Assembly (NCBI GenBank): GCA_035604615.1
Contig: DATNID010000065.1
Location: 156,623 to 220,622 of the forward strand
Reading direction: 5' to 3'
Source of the DNA: DATJLY01 sp035604615
Lineage (GTDB): Bacteria > Pseudomonadota > Alphaproteobacteria > ATCC43930 > CGMCC-115725
Length of the DNA stretch: 64,000 bases
Below, in pieces: positions 43,477-53,001 of the stretch; positions within the stretch are counted from its first letter, which is position 1; every line of letters begins with the position of its first letter. The position numbers and the translations under genes were made by a program. Below the pieces are notes generated by a model. The model was not told the DNA's origin and did not search any database. It was given only the letters and a program-made list of their open reading frames with translations.

Positions 43477-43987
43477 ACGGATATGTTGCGCCGCCGCTGC
43501 GCTGGCGCTCCTGGCGCTGGCGGGGTGCGGATTCCATCCGCTTTATGCCGAACGGACGCCTCAGGGCTACGACCCGGCGCTCGCCGCGATCGCGGTCCGG
43601 CCGGTGGCCGACCGCATCGGCCAGATCCTGGTCTTGTCGCTGCGCGAGCAGCTCAATCCCAACGGCGCCAACGAGACGCCGCGCTATGTGCTGACGGTGA
43701 TCCTCACGGTCACCCGCTCCGACCTCGGCATCCGCCGCGACAATACCAGCTCGCGCGGCGAGCTGGCGCTGAACGCGAGCCTCCGGCTCACGCCGACCGG
43801 CGGCGAGAAGGTGCTGTTCGAGGATTCGCTGCATACCGTGACCGCGTTCAACCTGCCCGACGACGCCTATGCCGCCACCGTCGCCGAGCAGAGCGCGCGC
43901 GAGGCAGCGGCGAGCGATCTCGGCCGCGAGATCGGCGTGCGCCTGGCGGTGTACATGCGCGGCCAGCGCGCCAGGGGCGGGACATGA
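43463..43987 (+). CDS. lptE: LPS-assembly lipoprotein LptE
   Basis: Outer-membrane lipoprotein that plugs LptD and helps insert lipopolysaccharide. 174 residues; the lipobox is ALAGCGFHPLY, the GCGFxPLY pattern being characteristic. The rest is weakly conserved, as usual. It overlaps leuS at its start and holA at its end (ATGA), an arrangement common in proteobacteria. Confidence 0.92.
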   Translation: MWCRERICCAAAALALLALAGCGFHPLYAERTPQGYDPALAAIAVRPVADRIGQILVLSLREQLNPNGANETPRYVLTVILTVTRSDLGIRRDNTSSRGELALNASLRLTPTGGEKVLFEDSLHTVTAFNLPDDAYAATVAEQSAREAAASDLGREIGVRLAVYMRGQRARGGT

Positions 43988-45054
43988 AGCTGCAGGGCGC
44001 GCGCTTGGCGAGTTTCCTGGCCGCGCCCGATGCGGCGATCCGCGCGGTCCTGGTCTACGGTCCCGATCTCGGCCTGGTGCGCGAGCGCGCCGACCGCATC
44101 GCCGCCGCGATCGTGCCCGACCGCAACGACCCGTTCCGCATCAGCGACCTCGCGTCCGACCGGCTTGTCGCCGATCCGGCGCGGCTCGACGACGAGGCGC
44201 GCGCGCTGTCGCTCATGCCCGGCCGCCGCCTCATCCGGGTGCGCGATGCGGGCGACGCGCTGGCGCCGCTGGTCGAGCGCCTTTTCTCGCACCTGCCGCC
44301 GGGCGACAGCCTGGTGCTGATCGAGGCGGGCGACCTACCGGCGCGCTCGGCGCTGCGCCGGGCGTGCGAGGGCGCGCGCCTGGGGGCGGCGATCGCGTGC
44401 TACCTCGACGGCGCCGAGGCGCTGGCAGAGCTCGCGCGCAGCGTACTGGCGGCGCACCGTGTCAGGTTGAGCCCCGACGCGATGGACTATCTCGTCGCCA
44501 ATCTGGGCGGCGACCGGCTGATGAGCCGGCAGGAGCTCGAGAAGCTCGCGCTCTACGCCGGGGACGGCAACGCCGTCGGCTATGACGAGGTCAGCGCCGT
44601 CATCGGCGACAGCGCCGAGATCACGCTCGACGACGCGGTCCATGCCGCGGCTGGGGGCGACGCCGCCGCGCTCGAGCGCAGCCTTCGGCGCAGCTTCGAG
44701 GAAGGCGAATCGCCGGTCACGGTGCTGCGCGCCGCGATGCGGCATTTCCAGCGCCTCTATCTCGCGGGCGGCCGCGTCGCCGCCGGGGCGAGCCCGGACG
44801 AGGCGATGAACGGCTTGCGCCCGCCGGTGTTCTTCAAGCTGCGCGACCGCTTCAAGAGCGAGCTGGGCCTGTGGCCGCCGCGCCGCGCCGCCTCGGCGCT
44901 CGAAACCCTGCTAGAGGCCGAGCGTAATGCCAAGCGCACCGGGCTCCCGCCCGAGGCAGTGTGCCGCGACGCCCTTCTGCGCCTCGCCCGCGCCGCCGAG
45001 CCCAGGAAGCGGCGGACCGGCCCGGCCCCTTCTGCCGAGGCGACCCGCCATTGA
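43984..45054 (+). CDS. holA: DNA polymerase III delta subunit
   Basis: Clamp-loader subunit that opens the beta clamp. 356 residues, the family length. LVYGPDLGLVRERADRI at the N-terminus matches the delta AAA-like domain without a Walker A lysine, as expected. The C-terminal helical collar includes RLYLAGGRVAAG and PPVFFKLRDRFK. Translationally coupled to lptE. Confidence 0.93.
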   Translation: MKLQGARLASFLAAPDAAIRAVLVYGPDLGLVRERADRIAAAIVPDRNDPFRISDLASDRLVADPARLDDEARALSLMPGRRLIRVRDAGDALAPLVERLFSHLPPGDSLVLIEAGDLPARSALRRACEGARLGAAIACYLDGAEALAELARSVLAAHRVRLSPDAMDYLVANLGGDRLMSRQELEKLALYAGDGNAVGYDEVSAVIGDSAEITLDDAVHAAAGGDAAALERSLRRSFEEGESPVTVLRAAMRHFQRLYLAGGRVAAGASPDEAMNGLRPPVFFKLRDRFKSELGLWPPRRAASALETLLEAERNAKRTGLPPEAVCRDALLRLARAAEPRKRRTGPAPSAEATRH

Positions 45055-45062
45055 CGTTAAAG

Positions 45063-45091
45063 TTGCATTGAGCACTCTGGATTACGATAAT
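45063..45091 (+). promoter_or_regulatory. Candidate housekeeping promoter
   Basis: TTGCAT (45063-45068), 17 bases, GATAAT (45086-45091) lies just after holA in a short AT-rich patch and points at the 50-residue peptide gene at 45130. Confidence 0.45.
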
Positions 45092-45129
45092 TCGTTAACG
45101 TCTCTCGCCCGGCCGCTCTTGGAGGTTCC

Positions 45130-45282
45130 GTGCCCTGGCAGCGCCGACATACCAAGACCCGAGACCGTACCGTCGGCGGCATCGCCGGCGCTTTTCTCGT
45201 GATCGCCCTTGCGCTCGCCTTCGCCTTCTCCCAGAACGACGGCTTCAACGCCATGATGTCGGCCATGTGGGCCCGCTTTTAG
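45130..45282 (+). CDS. Small single-span membrane protein (50 residues)
   Basis: GTG 45130 is preceded by ggagg at a normal distance and by its own promoter-like sequence. The product has a basic N-terminus (PWQRRHTKTRDRT), one hydrophobic span (VGGIAGAFLVIALALAFAF) and a short tail ending MSAMWARF, so it would sit in the inner membrane with the N-terminus inside. No family is recognised. It lies in the gap between holA and the giant kinase. Confidence 0.6.
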   Translation: MPWQRRHTKTRDRTVGGIAGAFLVIALALAFAFSQNDGFNAMMSAMWARF

Positions 45283-45390
45283 GCCCCCGACCCCGGCCCG
45301 CTTCCCTGAGGCGCGAGCGCCCCGCCCTGTGATAGAATCGTTCCCGTCCGGCCGCGCGCCTTGCCGGCCCGCGCCGGGTTGGGGGAGCGC

Positions 45391-48300
45391 TTGCCCGACG
45401 ACGCCAGCCAGAACCTCGCCGCAGATGCCGCCGAACCGGCGCGCATGCGAGCGCACGGCCGCGGGCGGCTGTTCCGCAAATACGTGGCGCTGTTCGTGGC
45501 GGTGGTGTGCGTGGCGCTGCTGCTCAACGGCGCCTTCGAGATCTGGTTCTCCTACCAGGACCACGAGGCCTCGCTCATTCGCATCCAGCGCGAGCAGGCG
45601 GCCTCGGCGGCGGCCAAGATCGAGCAGTTCGTGGCCGAGATCCAAAGCCAGATCGGCTGGACCACCGAGCTGCCGTGGTCGGGCGCGACGCTCGACCAGC
45701 GCCGCTTCGACGCGCTGCGCCTCTTACGCCAGGTGCCGGCGATCACCGAGCTGTCGCAGCTCGACGCCACCGGCAAGGAGCAGCTCCGCGTCTCGCGCCT
45801 CGAGATGGACGTGGTCGGCGCCGCCACCGACTATTCGCACGACCCGCGCTTCGCCGAGGCCGTCGCGCACAAGGCGTGGTACGGCCCGGTTTATTTCCGG
45901 CGCGAGAGCGAGCCCTACATGACCCTGGCGCTGGCCGGCACGCGGCGCGATGCCGGTGTGTCGGTAGCCGAGGTCAATCTCAAGTTCATCTGGGACGTGG
46001 TGTCGCAGATCAAGGTCGGCGAGCACGGCGAGGCCTATGTCGTCGACGCCGATGGCCGCCTCATCGCGCATCCGGATATCTCGCTGGTGCTGCGCAACAC
46101 CAACCTGACGCAACTGCCGCAGGTGGCGGCCGCGCGCGCCGGCGGGACCCAGGACGAGACCCAGGAAGCGCACAACCTCGCCGGCCACCGCGTCCTCACG
46201 GCCTATGCCAAGGTGCAGCCGCTGGGCTGGCTCATCTTTGTCGAGCTGCCGATCGCCGAGGCCTATGCGCCGCTCTACGCCTCGATCGAGCGCGCCGGCG
46301 GATTGCTCATCCTGTGCCTGGTGCTGGCGTTCTTCGCCGGCCTGTTCCTGGCGCGGCGCATGGTGGTGCCGATCCAGGCGCTGCGCGAGGGCGCGCTGCG
46401 CATCGGCGGCGGCGATCTGGGCTTGCGCCTCTCGGTCAAGACCGGCGACGAGATCGAGGCCTTGGCCGACCAGTTCAACGACATGGCCGGGCAGCTCCAG
46501 GAATCCTACGCCGGCCTCGAGCGGAAAGTGGAGGACCGCACCCGCGAGCTGACCGAATCGCTCGAGCAGCAGACCGCGACGGCAGAAGTGTTGCGTGTCA
46601 TTTCGTCGTCGCCGGGCGAGCTCAAGCCGGTGTTCGAGACCATGCTCGACAACGCGACCCGCATCTGTGGGGCGCAGACCGGGATGGTCTATCGCTTCGA
46701 CGGTGAGGCGATGGTTTTCGTGGCAGGGCGGGGCGTCGCCACCGCTTTCGCCGAGAAAGTCAATCGCGTGGTCGTGCCGCCGAATTCCGAGTACGGCCGG
46801 ATGATTCGAACCAAAGCGCTCGTGCATGTGCCCGACATCGCAGCGACGCCGGACTATCTCGACCGCCTTCCGAATGTCGTGGCTGGCGTGGAAATGCACG
46901 GCGCCCGCACGGTCATTTACGTGCCGATGTGCAAAGAGGATGAGCTCGTCGGCTGTTTCATCCTGCATCGCAAGGAGGTGCGTCCCTTCACCGACAAGCA
47001 GATCGAGCTGGTGCAAAACTTCGCGGCGCAGGCGGTGATCGCGATCGAGAACGCGCGCCTTCTCACCGAGCTGCGCGAATCGCTCGACCAGCAGACCGCG
47101 ACCTCCGAGGTGCTGAGCGTGATCTCGTCCTCGCCGGGCGAATTGGCGCCGGTGTTCGAGACCATGCTCGACAACGCGACCCGCATCTGCGAGGCGCAGA
47201 CCGGAAATCTCTATCGCTATGACGGCGAGATGATGGAGATGATGGCATCGCGGGGCCTCGGCCCGGACTTTATCGCGAAGGTCACGCGCGCGAAGCCGCA
47301 TCCCGACCAGCCATTCGGGCGGATGATCCGGACCAAGGCCCTTGTGCACATGCCCGATCTGGCGGCGTCGCCGGAATATCTCGTCGAGCGTTTCCCGGGA
47401 ACCGTCGCCTCCGTGGAACTCCATGGCACGCGCACGTGCATCTTCGTGCCGATGCTCAAGGAAGACGTGCTGGTCGGCGCCTTCGTCCTCAATCGCCACG
47501 AGGTCCGCCCCTTCACGCAGAAGCAGATCGAGCTGGTGGAGAATTTCGCGGCCCAGGCGGTGATCGCGATCGAGAACGCGCGGCTCCTCACCGAGTTGCG
47601 AGAATCGCTCGACCGCCAGACCGCGACGGCCGAGGTGCTGGGAGTGATCTCGTCCTCGCCGGGCGATCTCGCGCCGGTGTTCGAGACTATGCTCGACAAT
47701 GCCGCGCGCCTGTGCGAGGCGCAGCAGGGCGTATTCTTCACGTATGACGGCGAGCGCTTTTATCTGGCCGCGTCGCTGAACGCGGCGCCGGAGTTCGTCG
47801 CGCAAAACCAAGCCGGTTTCGCGATGCCGCCCGAGAGCAATCTCGGCCGCATGCTGGCGACGCGGCAAGCGGTCCAGGACCTCGATCTCGCCGCCTCGGC
47901 GGGCTATCGAAATCGCCATCCCGCTGCCGTCGCCGCCGTCGAGGGAGGCGGCGTCAGGACCTGCCTCCACGTGCCGCTGCTCAAGGACGGCACGGTGACC
48001 GGCGCCATCGTCATCTTCCGCACCGAAGTGCGCGGCTTCGACGACAAGCACGTGCAGGTGGTGAAGAACTTCGCGGCGCAGGCCGTGATCGCGATCGAGA
48101 ACGCGCGGCTCCTCACCGAATTGCGCCAGCGCACCACCGATCTGCAGGAGGCGCTCGACTACCAGACCGCGATCAGCGACGTGCTCAAGGTGATCAGCCG
48201 CTCTGCGGTCGATCTCGACGCCGTGTTGCAGACCGTGGTGACCTCCGCAATCCGCCTGTGCCGCGCCGAAAGAGCCGGCATCTACCGGAAAGAAGGCGAC

Positions 48301-51300
48301 GCGTATCGCTATGCCGTCGGCCACGACGTGTCGCCGGAATACGCCCGGATCGAGCGCGAGACCCCCATCATGCCCGGCCCCGGCACCCTCGTCGGCCGCG
48401 CCGCGCTCGCGGGCCGCACCGTGCAGATCGGCGATGCCTGGACCGACCCGCTCTACGAGCCGAAGGACGACGCGCGGGTCGGCAACGCGCGCTCCATGCT
48501 CGGCGTGCCGCTTCTGCGCGAGGGCACGGTGATCGGCGTCATCGGCCTCGCCCGCAGCACGACCGAGCCTTATTCCGAGCGCGAGGTTCAGCTCGTCACC
48601 ACCTTCGCCGACCAGGCGGTGATCGCGATCGAGAACGCCCGCCTTTTCAGCGAGCTTCGCGAGTCCCTGGAGCAGCAGACCGCAACGGCCGAGGTCTTGG
48701 GCGTGATCTCCGCCTCGCCGGGCGAATTGAAGCCGGTGTTCGATTCGATGCTCGAAAACGCGGTTCGGCTGTGCGACGCGAGCCAAGGTTCGCTGTTCCG
48801 ATTGGCAGGCGGCGCGCTTCATCGCGTCGCCGCGCGAAATTTGCCCGCGGATTTATCCGCCGTCGGGGAGATTTCCATTGTCAACTCTGGGCCGCCGGAA
48901 AGGATGATGCGAACGCGAGACACGGTGCACGTCCACGACCTTTCCGCGGAGATTGCCGACAATTCCGGCGCAAGCATGTCCGGCGCTCGGATTGCGGTCG
49001 CCGACGGCGGTGCGCGAACCATCCTCTGGGTGCCGTTGAAAAAGGACGATGACGTCGTCGGCGCGTTCGTTGTCAATCGGCAGGAAGTGCGTCCCTTCAC
49101 CGACAAAGAGATTGCGCTAGTCGAGAATTTCGCGGCGCAAGCGGTGATCGCGATCGAGAACGCGCGCCTCCTCACCGAGTTGCGCGAGAGCTTGGACCGG
49201 CAGACCGCGACCGCCGAGGTGCTGGGCGTGATCTCGTCCTCGCCGGGCGAGTTGCAGCCGGTGTTCGAGACCATGCTCGACAACGCGGTGCGGCTGTGCG
49301 ACGCGGCGGAGGGCGCCTTGTTCCGCATCTCTGGAAACATGCGCCGGCGCGTCGCCACCCTCGGCATGGTGGCGGAGCTGGCCGGGCTCGCCGAGACGCC
49401 GATCGCGCCGGACGGGCCGCCGGGCCAAATGCTTCGAACCAAGGCGAGCGTGCATATCCCCGATCTCGCGGCGATCCTCGATGATCTCAAACACTCGCGC
49501 GACAGATCGGCCCATATCGCCTACGAGCGCGGCGGCGTGCGGACCGTTCTGTGGGTGCCGATGGTGAAGGACGACGAGGTCGTTGGCGCCTTCGTCCTCA
49601 ACCGCCACGAGGTCCGCCCCTTCACGCAGAAGCAGATCGAGCTGGTCGAGAATTTCGCGGCCCAGGCGGTCATCGCCATCGAGAACGCGCGGCTCCTCAC
49701 CGAGTTGCGCGAGTCGCTCGACCGCCAGACCGCGACGGGCGAGGTGCTGAGCGTGATTTCGTCCTCGCCGGGCGAATTGGCGCCGGTGTTCGACGTCATG
49801 CTCGAGAGCGCGCTGCGCATCTGCGAGGCCGCGCACGGCACGCTCTTCCGCGTCGAGGACGATGCGTTCGTGGCGGCGGCGCAACGCGGCCTGCGCTCCG
49901 AACTGGCGCAATATCTCGCCGAGGGGCCGATCCGGCCGCGGCCGGAGGCGCCGATCTCGGTCATGCGCGACCGCAAGGAGACGGTGCAAGTGCCCGACCT
50001 CGCGGATACCCGATCCTACCGCGACGGAGACCCGCCGGTGGTGAGCGCGGTCGAGCGCGGCGGCGTGCGGACGGTGCTGTTCGTGCCGATGATCGCGGGC
50101 GACGCGGTGATCGGCGCGATCGGCATTCAGCGCCGCGAGGTGCGCGCCTTCTCGGACAAGCAGATCGCGATGGTCGAGAATTTCGCCAGCCAGGCCGTGA
50201 TCGCGATCGAGAACGCGCGCCTCTTGACCGACCTGCGCGCGCGCACCGACGAGTTGGCGCGCTCGGTCGAGGAGCTGCGCGTCCTGGGCGAGGTGTCGCA
50301 GTCGGTCAACTCGACGCTCGACCTCCAGACCGTACTCACCACCATCGTCGCCAACTCGGTGCAGCTCTCGAAGACCGACGCCGGCGCGATCTATGTCTAT
50401 GACCAGGGCGGCGAGGCTTTCAACCTGCGCGCCACCTACGGCATGGGCGAGGATTTGATCGCGGCGATCCGCGGCCAAACCATCCGCATCGGCACCGCGA
50501 TCGTCGGCGACGCGGCTTCGACGCGCGCGCCGGTGCAGATCGCCGATTTGCGCGCCGAGCCCGCCACGCCGGTGACCGATCTCATCATCGAGGCCGGGTT
50601 CCGCGCGCTCCTCGTCATCCCGCTGCTGCGCTCCGGCGACATCGTCGGCGCGCTGGTGGTGCGCCGGCGCGCGCCGGGCGCGTTCCCGGCCTCGGTCATC
50701 GAGCTGCTCCAGACCTTCGCGGCGCAGAGCGTGGTCGCGATCCAGAACGCCGGGCTCTTCAGCGAGATCGAGGAAAAGGGCCGCGAGCTGGCGCTGGCGA
50801 GCCAGCACAAGTCGCAGTTCCTCGCCAATATGAGCCACGAGCTGCGGACGCCGCTCAACGCCATCCTGGGCTATACCGAGCTCATTCTCGACGACATCTA
50901 CGGCGCGGCGCCGCAGAAGATGCGCGACGTGCTGGAGCGGGTGCAAACCAACGGCAAGCATCTCCTGGGCCTCATCAACGACGTGCTCGACCTCTCGAAG
51001 ATCGAGGCCGGGCAGCTCGTCCTCACGCTCGCCGATTATTCGGTGAAGGAGATGCTGCAGGGCGTCTATGTCGCGGTCGAGCCGCTGGCGAGCAACAAGA
51101 AGCTGGCCTTGAAGCTCGACGTGCCGCAGGGCCTGCCCAAGGCGCATGGCGACGAGCGCCGCCTATCACAGGTGGTGCTGAACCTCGTGGGCAACGCCAT
51201 CAAGTTCACCGATCAGGGCGAGATCAAGATCAGCGCCGTGGCCGAGAATGGCGGCTTCGTGGTCTCGGTCAAGGACACCGGCCCCGGCATCGCCCCCGGC

Positions 51301-51507
51301 GACCAGGCCAAGATCTTCGAGGAGTTCCAGCAGGCCGACAATTCCGCCACCCGCGCCAAGGGCGGCACCGGCCTCGGCCTCGCCATCTCGCGCCGCATCG
51401 TCGAGATGCACGGCGGGAAATTATGGGTCGAATCCGCGCCGGGGTCGGGCTCGACCTTCTCGTTCACGCTTCCCATCACCGCCGCTCAACAGGCAGGCCA
51501 CGCATGA
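45391..51507 (+). CDS. Giant membrane histidine kinase with eight tandem GAF domains
   Basis: About 2,038 residues. TTG 45391 follows gggggag and is preferred to TTG 45361 (ATG 45445 also possible). Order by coordinates: first membrane span (about 45490-45545), periplasmic Cache-like sensor, second span (about 46290-46360), HAMP (to 46530), eight GAF domains (about 46590-47060, 47110-47590, 47640-48130, 48190-48650, 48700-49170, 49220-49690, 49740-50225, 50280-50760), HisKA with phospho-His in NMSHELRTPLN (codon 50836) and HATPase (DTGPGIAPGD, GGTGLGLAIS). The GAF linkers repeat nearly word for word (QQTATAEVLGVISSSPGEL). Its stop overlaps the receiver gene. Confidence 0.92.
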   Translation: MPDDASQNLAADAAEPARMRAHGRGRLFRKYVALFVAVVCVALLLNGAFEIWFSYQDHEASLIRIQREQAASAAAKIEQFVAEIQSQIGWTTELPWSGATLDQRRFDALRLLRQVPAITELSQLDATGKEQLRVSRLEMDVVGAATDYSHDPRFAEAVAHKAWYGPVYFRRESEPYMTLALAGTRRDAGVSVAEVNLKFIWDVVSQIKVGEHGEAYVVDADGRLIAHPDISLVLRNTNLTQLPQVAAARAGGTQDETQEAHNLAGHRVLTAYAKVQPLGWLIFVELPIAEAYAPLYASIERAGGLLILCLVLAFFAGLFLARRMVVPIQALREGALRIGGGDLGLRLSVKTGDEIEALADQFNDMAGQLQESYAGLERKVEDRTRELTESLEQQTATAEVLRVISSSPGELKPVFETMLDNATRICGAQTGMVYRFDGEAMVFVAGRGVATAFAEKVNRVVVPPNSEYGRMIRTKALVHVPDIAATPDYLDRLPNVVAGVEMHGARTVIYVPMCKEDELVGCFILHRKEVRPFTDKQIELVQNFAAQAVIAIENARLLTELRESLDQQTATSEVLSVISSSPGELAPVFETMLDNATRICEAQTGNLYRYDGEMMEMMASRGLGPDFIAKVTRAKPHPDQPFGRMIRTKALVHMPDLAASPEYLVERFPGTVASVELHGTRTCIFVPMLKEDVLVGAFVLNRHEVRPFTQKQIELVENFAAQAVIAIENARLLTELRESLDRQTATAEVLGVISSSPGDLAPVFETMLDNAARLCEAQQGVFFTYDGERFYLAASLNAAPEFVAQNQAGFAMPPESNLGRMLATRQAVQDLDLAASAGYRNRHPAAVAAVEGGGVRTCLHVPLLKDGTVTGAIVIFRTEVRGFDDKHVQVVKNFAAQAVIAIENARLLTELRQRTTDLQEALDYQTAISDVLKVISRSAVDLDAVLQTVVTSAIRLCRAERAGIYRKEGDAYRYAVGHDVSPEYARIERETPIMPGPGTLVGRAALAGRTVQIGDAWTDPLYEPKDDARVGNARSMLGVPLLREGTVIGVIGLARSTTEPYSEREVQLVTTFADQAVIAIENARLFSELRESLEQQTATAEVLGVISASPGELKPVFDSMLENAVRLCDASQGSLFRLAGGALHRVAARNLPADLSAVGEISIVNSGPPERMMRTRDTVHVHDLSAEIADNSGASMSGARIAVADGGARTILWVPLKKDDDVVGAFVVNRQEVRPFTDKEIALVENFAAQAVIAIENARLLTELRESLDRQTATAEVLGVISSSPGELQPVFETMLDNAVRLCDAAEGALFRISGNMRRRVATLGMVAELAGLAETPIAPDGPPGQMLRTKASVHIPDLAAILDDLKHSRDRSAHIAYERGGVRTVLWVPMVKDDEVVGAFVLNRHEVRPFTQKQIELVENFAAQAVIAIENARLLTELRESLDRQTATGEVLSVISSSPGELAPVFDVMLESALRICEAAHGTLFRVEDDAFVAAAQRGLRSELAQYLAEGPIRPRPEAPISVMRDRKETVQVPDLADTRSYRDGDPPVVSAVERGGVRTVLFVPMIAGDAVIGAIGIQRREVRAFSDKQIAMVENFASQAVIAIENARLLTDLRARTDELARSVEELRVLGEVSQSVNSTLDLQTVLTTIVANSVQLSKTDAGAIYVYDQGGEAFNLRATYGMGEDLIAAIRGQTIRIGTAIVGDAASTRAPVQIADLRAEPATPVTDLIIEAGFRALLVIPLLRSGDIVGALVVRRRAPGAFPASVIELLQTFAAQSVVAIQNAGLFSEIEEKGRELALASQHKSQFLANMSHELRTPLNAILGYTELILDDIYGAAPQKMRDVLERVQTNGKHLLGLINDVLDLSKIEAGQLVLTLADYSVKEMLQGVYVAVEPLASNKKLALKLDVPQGLPKAHGDERRLSQVVLNLVGNAIKFTDQGEIKISAVAENGGFVVSVKDTGPGIAPGDQAKIFEEFQQADNSATRAKGGTGLGLAISRRIVEMHGGKLWVESAPGSGSTFSFTLPITAAQQAGHA

Positions 51508-51872
51508 CCAAACGCATCCTGGTCGTCGAGGACCACGAGGACAACCGCCAGATCCTGCGCGACCTCCTGGGCGCCGCGGGCTTTGACATGGTCGAGGCGC
51601 ATGACGGCGAATCCGCGCATCCGACTGCGTCCGCCGAAAAGCCCGATCTCATCCTGATGGACATCCAGCTTCCCGGCATGGACGGCTACGAGGCGACGCG
51701 GCGCATCAAGGGCGATCCGGCGCTGGCCGCGATCCCGATAATCGTCGTCACCTCCTACGCGCTTTCCGGCGACGAGGCCAAGGCGCGCGCGGCCGGCTGC
51801 GATGACTATGTCGCGAAGCCCTACAGCCCGCGCCAGCTCCTGGCCAAGATCCGCGGCTTCCTGCCGGATTGA
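51504..51872 (+). CDS. DivK-like single receiver
   Basis: 122 residues. VVEDHEDNRQILRDLL, phospho-Asp in LILMDIQLPGMDGYEATRRI, Thr in VVTSYA and Lys in AKPYSPRQLL match the DivK/CheY-like cell-cycle receivers. It is joined to the giant kinase by an ATGA overlap, so the kinase is its likely phosphodonor. An Arg/Lys-poor C-terminus and no output domain. Confidence 0.93.
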   Translation: MTKRILVVEDHEDNRQILRDLLGAAGFDMVEAHDGESAHPTASAEKPDLILMDIQLPGMDGYEATRRIKGDPALAAIPIIVVTSYALSGDEAKARAAGCDDYVAKPYSPRQLLAKIRGFLPD

Positions 51873-51876
51873 AGCG

Positions 51877-52995
51877 ATGAACGATCCGCCGCTCATCCTG
51901 GTGGTCGACGACAACGAGACCAACCGCGACATCCTGGTCACCCGGCTCGGGGCGCAGGATTACCAGCTGCTCCAGGCGTGCGACGGCGAGGAGGCGCTGG
52001 CGATGGCCTGCCAGCACCTCCCCGATCTCATCCTGCTGGACATCATGATGCCGAAGATCGACGGCATCGAGGTGTGCCGCCGCCTCAAATCCGATGCCAG
52101 CCTGCCCTTCATGCCGATCATCCTGGTGACCGCCAAGGCCGATACCAAGGATGTGGTGGCCGGGCTCGACGCCGGCGCCGACGAGTACCTGACGAAGCCC
52201 ATCGACCAAGGCGCGCTGGTAGCGCGGGTGCGCTCGGTGCTGCGCTTGAAGGCGCTCCACGACCAGGTCGCGCACCAGGCGGCCGAGCTCAAGGACTGGA
52301 ACCGCACCCTCGAGGATCGCGTCACGACGCAGTTGGACGAGCTCGAGCGCGCGGGCCGCTTGAAGCGCTTCCTCGCGCCGCAGATCGCCGAGATCATCGC
52401 CAGCGGCAACGAGAAGGCGCTCGATGGCCATCGCCGCGACGTGACCGTGGTGTTCTGCGACCTGCGCGGCTTCACCGCCTTCTCCGAGGCGGCCGAGCCG
52501 GAAGAGGTGATCGCGGTCCTGCGCGAGTACCACGCCAATCTCGGCGCCCTCATTCATCACCACGAAGGCACGCTCGAGCGCTTCACCGGCGACGGCGTGA
52601 TGGTGTTCTTCAACGATCCGCTGCCCTGCCCCGATCCGGCGCTCAGGGCGGTGCGGATGGCCGTCGCGATGCGCCAGCGCTTCATCGAGCTCGCCGTGAA
52701 GTGGCGCAAATACGGCTACGAGCTCGGCTTCGGCGTCGGCATCGCGCACGGCTATGCGACCTTGGGCCGGATCGGCTTCGAGGGGCGTTCGGACTATGCC
52801 GCGATCGGCTCGGTGGTGAACCTCGCGGCGCGGCTCTGCGGCGAGGCCGCGGGCGGCCAGATCGTGGTCGAGCGCAAGGTCCTGATCGCGGTCGAATCCC
52901 TGGCCGAGACGGAAGAACTCGGCGCCCTCACCCTCAAGGGCTTCCACCGCCCGGTGCCGGCCTTCAACATCGTGACGCTCAGGGACGAGGGCTGA
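51877..52995 (+). CDS. Receiver-linked class III adenylate/guanylate cyclase
   Basis: 372 residues: receiver (about 1-125; VVDDNETNRD, LLDIMMPKIDG, TKPI), a coiled-coil linker (about 140-175) and a class III cyclase domain (about 185-370). Both metal Asp are present (VVFCDLRGFT; FTGDGVMVFF), with Asn and Arg in VNLAAR. The base-selecting Lys position appears as Arg (ERFTGD), so ATP versus GTP use is open. It starts 4 bases after the DivK-like gene, ending a kinase-receiver-cyclase operon. Confidence 0.9.
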   Translation: MNDPPLILVVDDNETNRDILVTRLGAQDYQLLQACDGEEALAMACQHLPDLILLDIMMPKIDGIEVCRRLKSDASLPFMPIILVTAKADTKDVVAGLDAGADEYLTKPIDQGALVARVRSVLRLKALHDQVAHQAAELKDWNRTLEDRVTTQLDELERAGRLKRFLAPQIAEIIASGNEKALDGHRRDVTVVFCDLRGFTAFSEAAEPEEVIAVLREYHANLGALIHHHEGTLERFTGDGVMVFFNDPLPCPDPALRAVRMAVAMRQRFIELAVKWRKYGYELGFGVGIAHGYATLGRIGFEGRSDYAAIGSVVNLAARLCGEAAGGQIVVERKVLIAVESLAETEELGALTLKGFHRPVPAFNIVTLRDEG

Positions 52996-53001
52996 GCGGC
53001 C

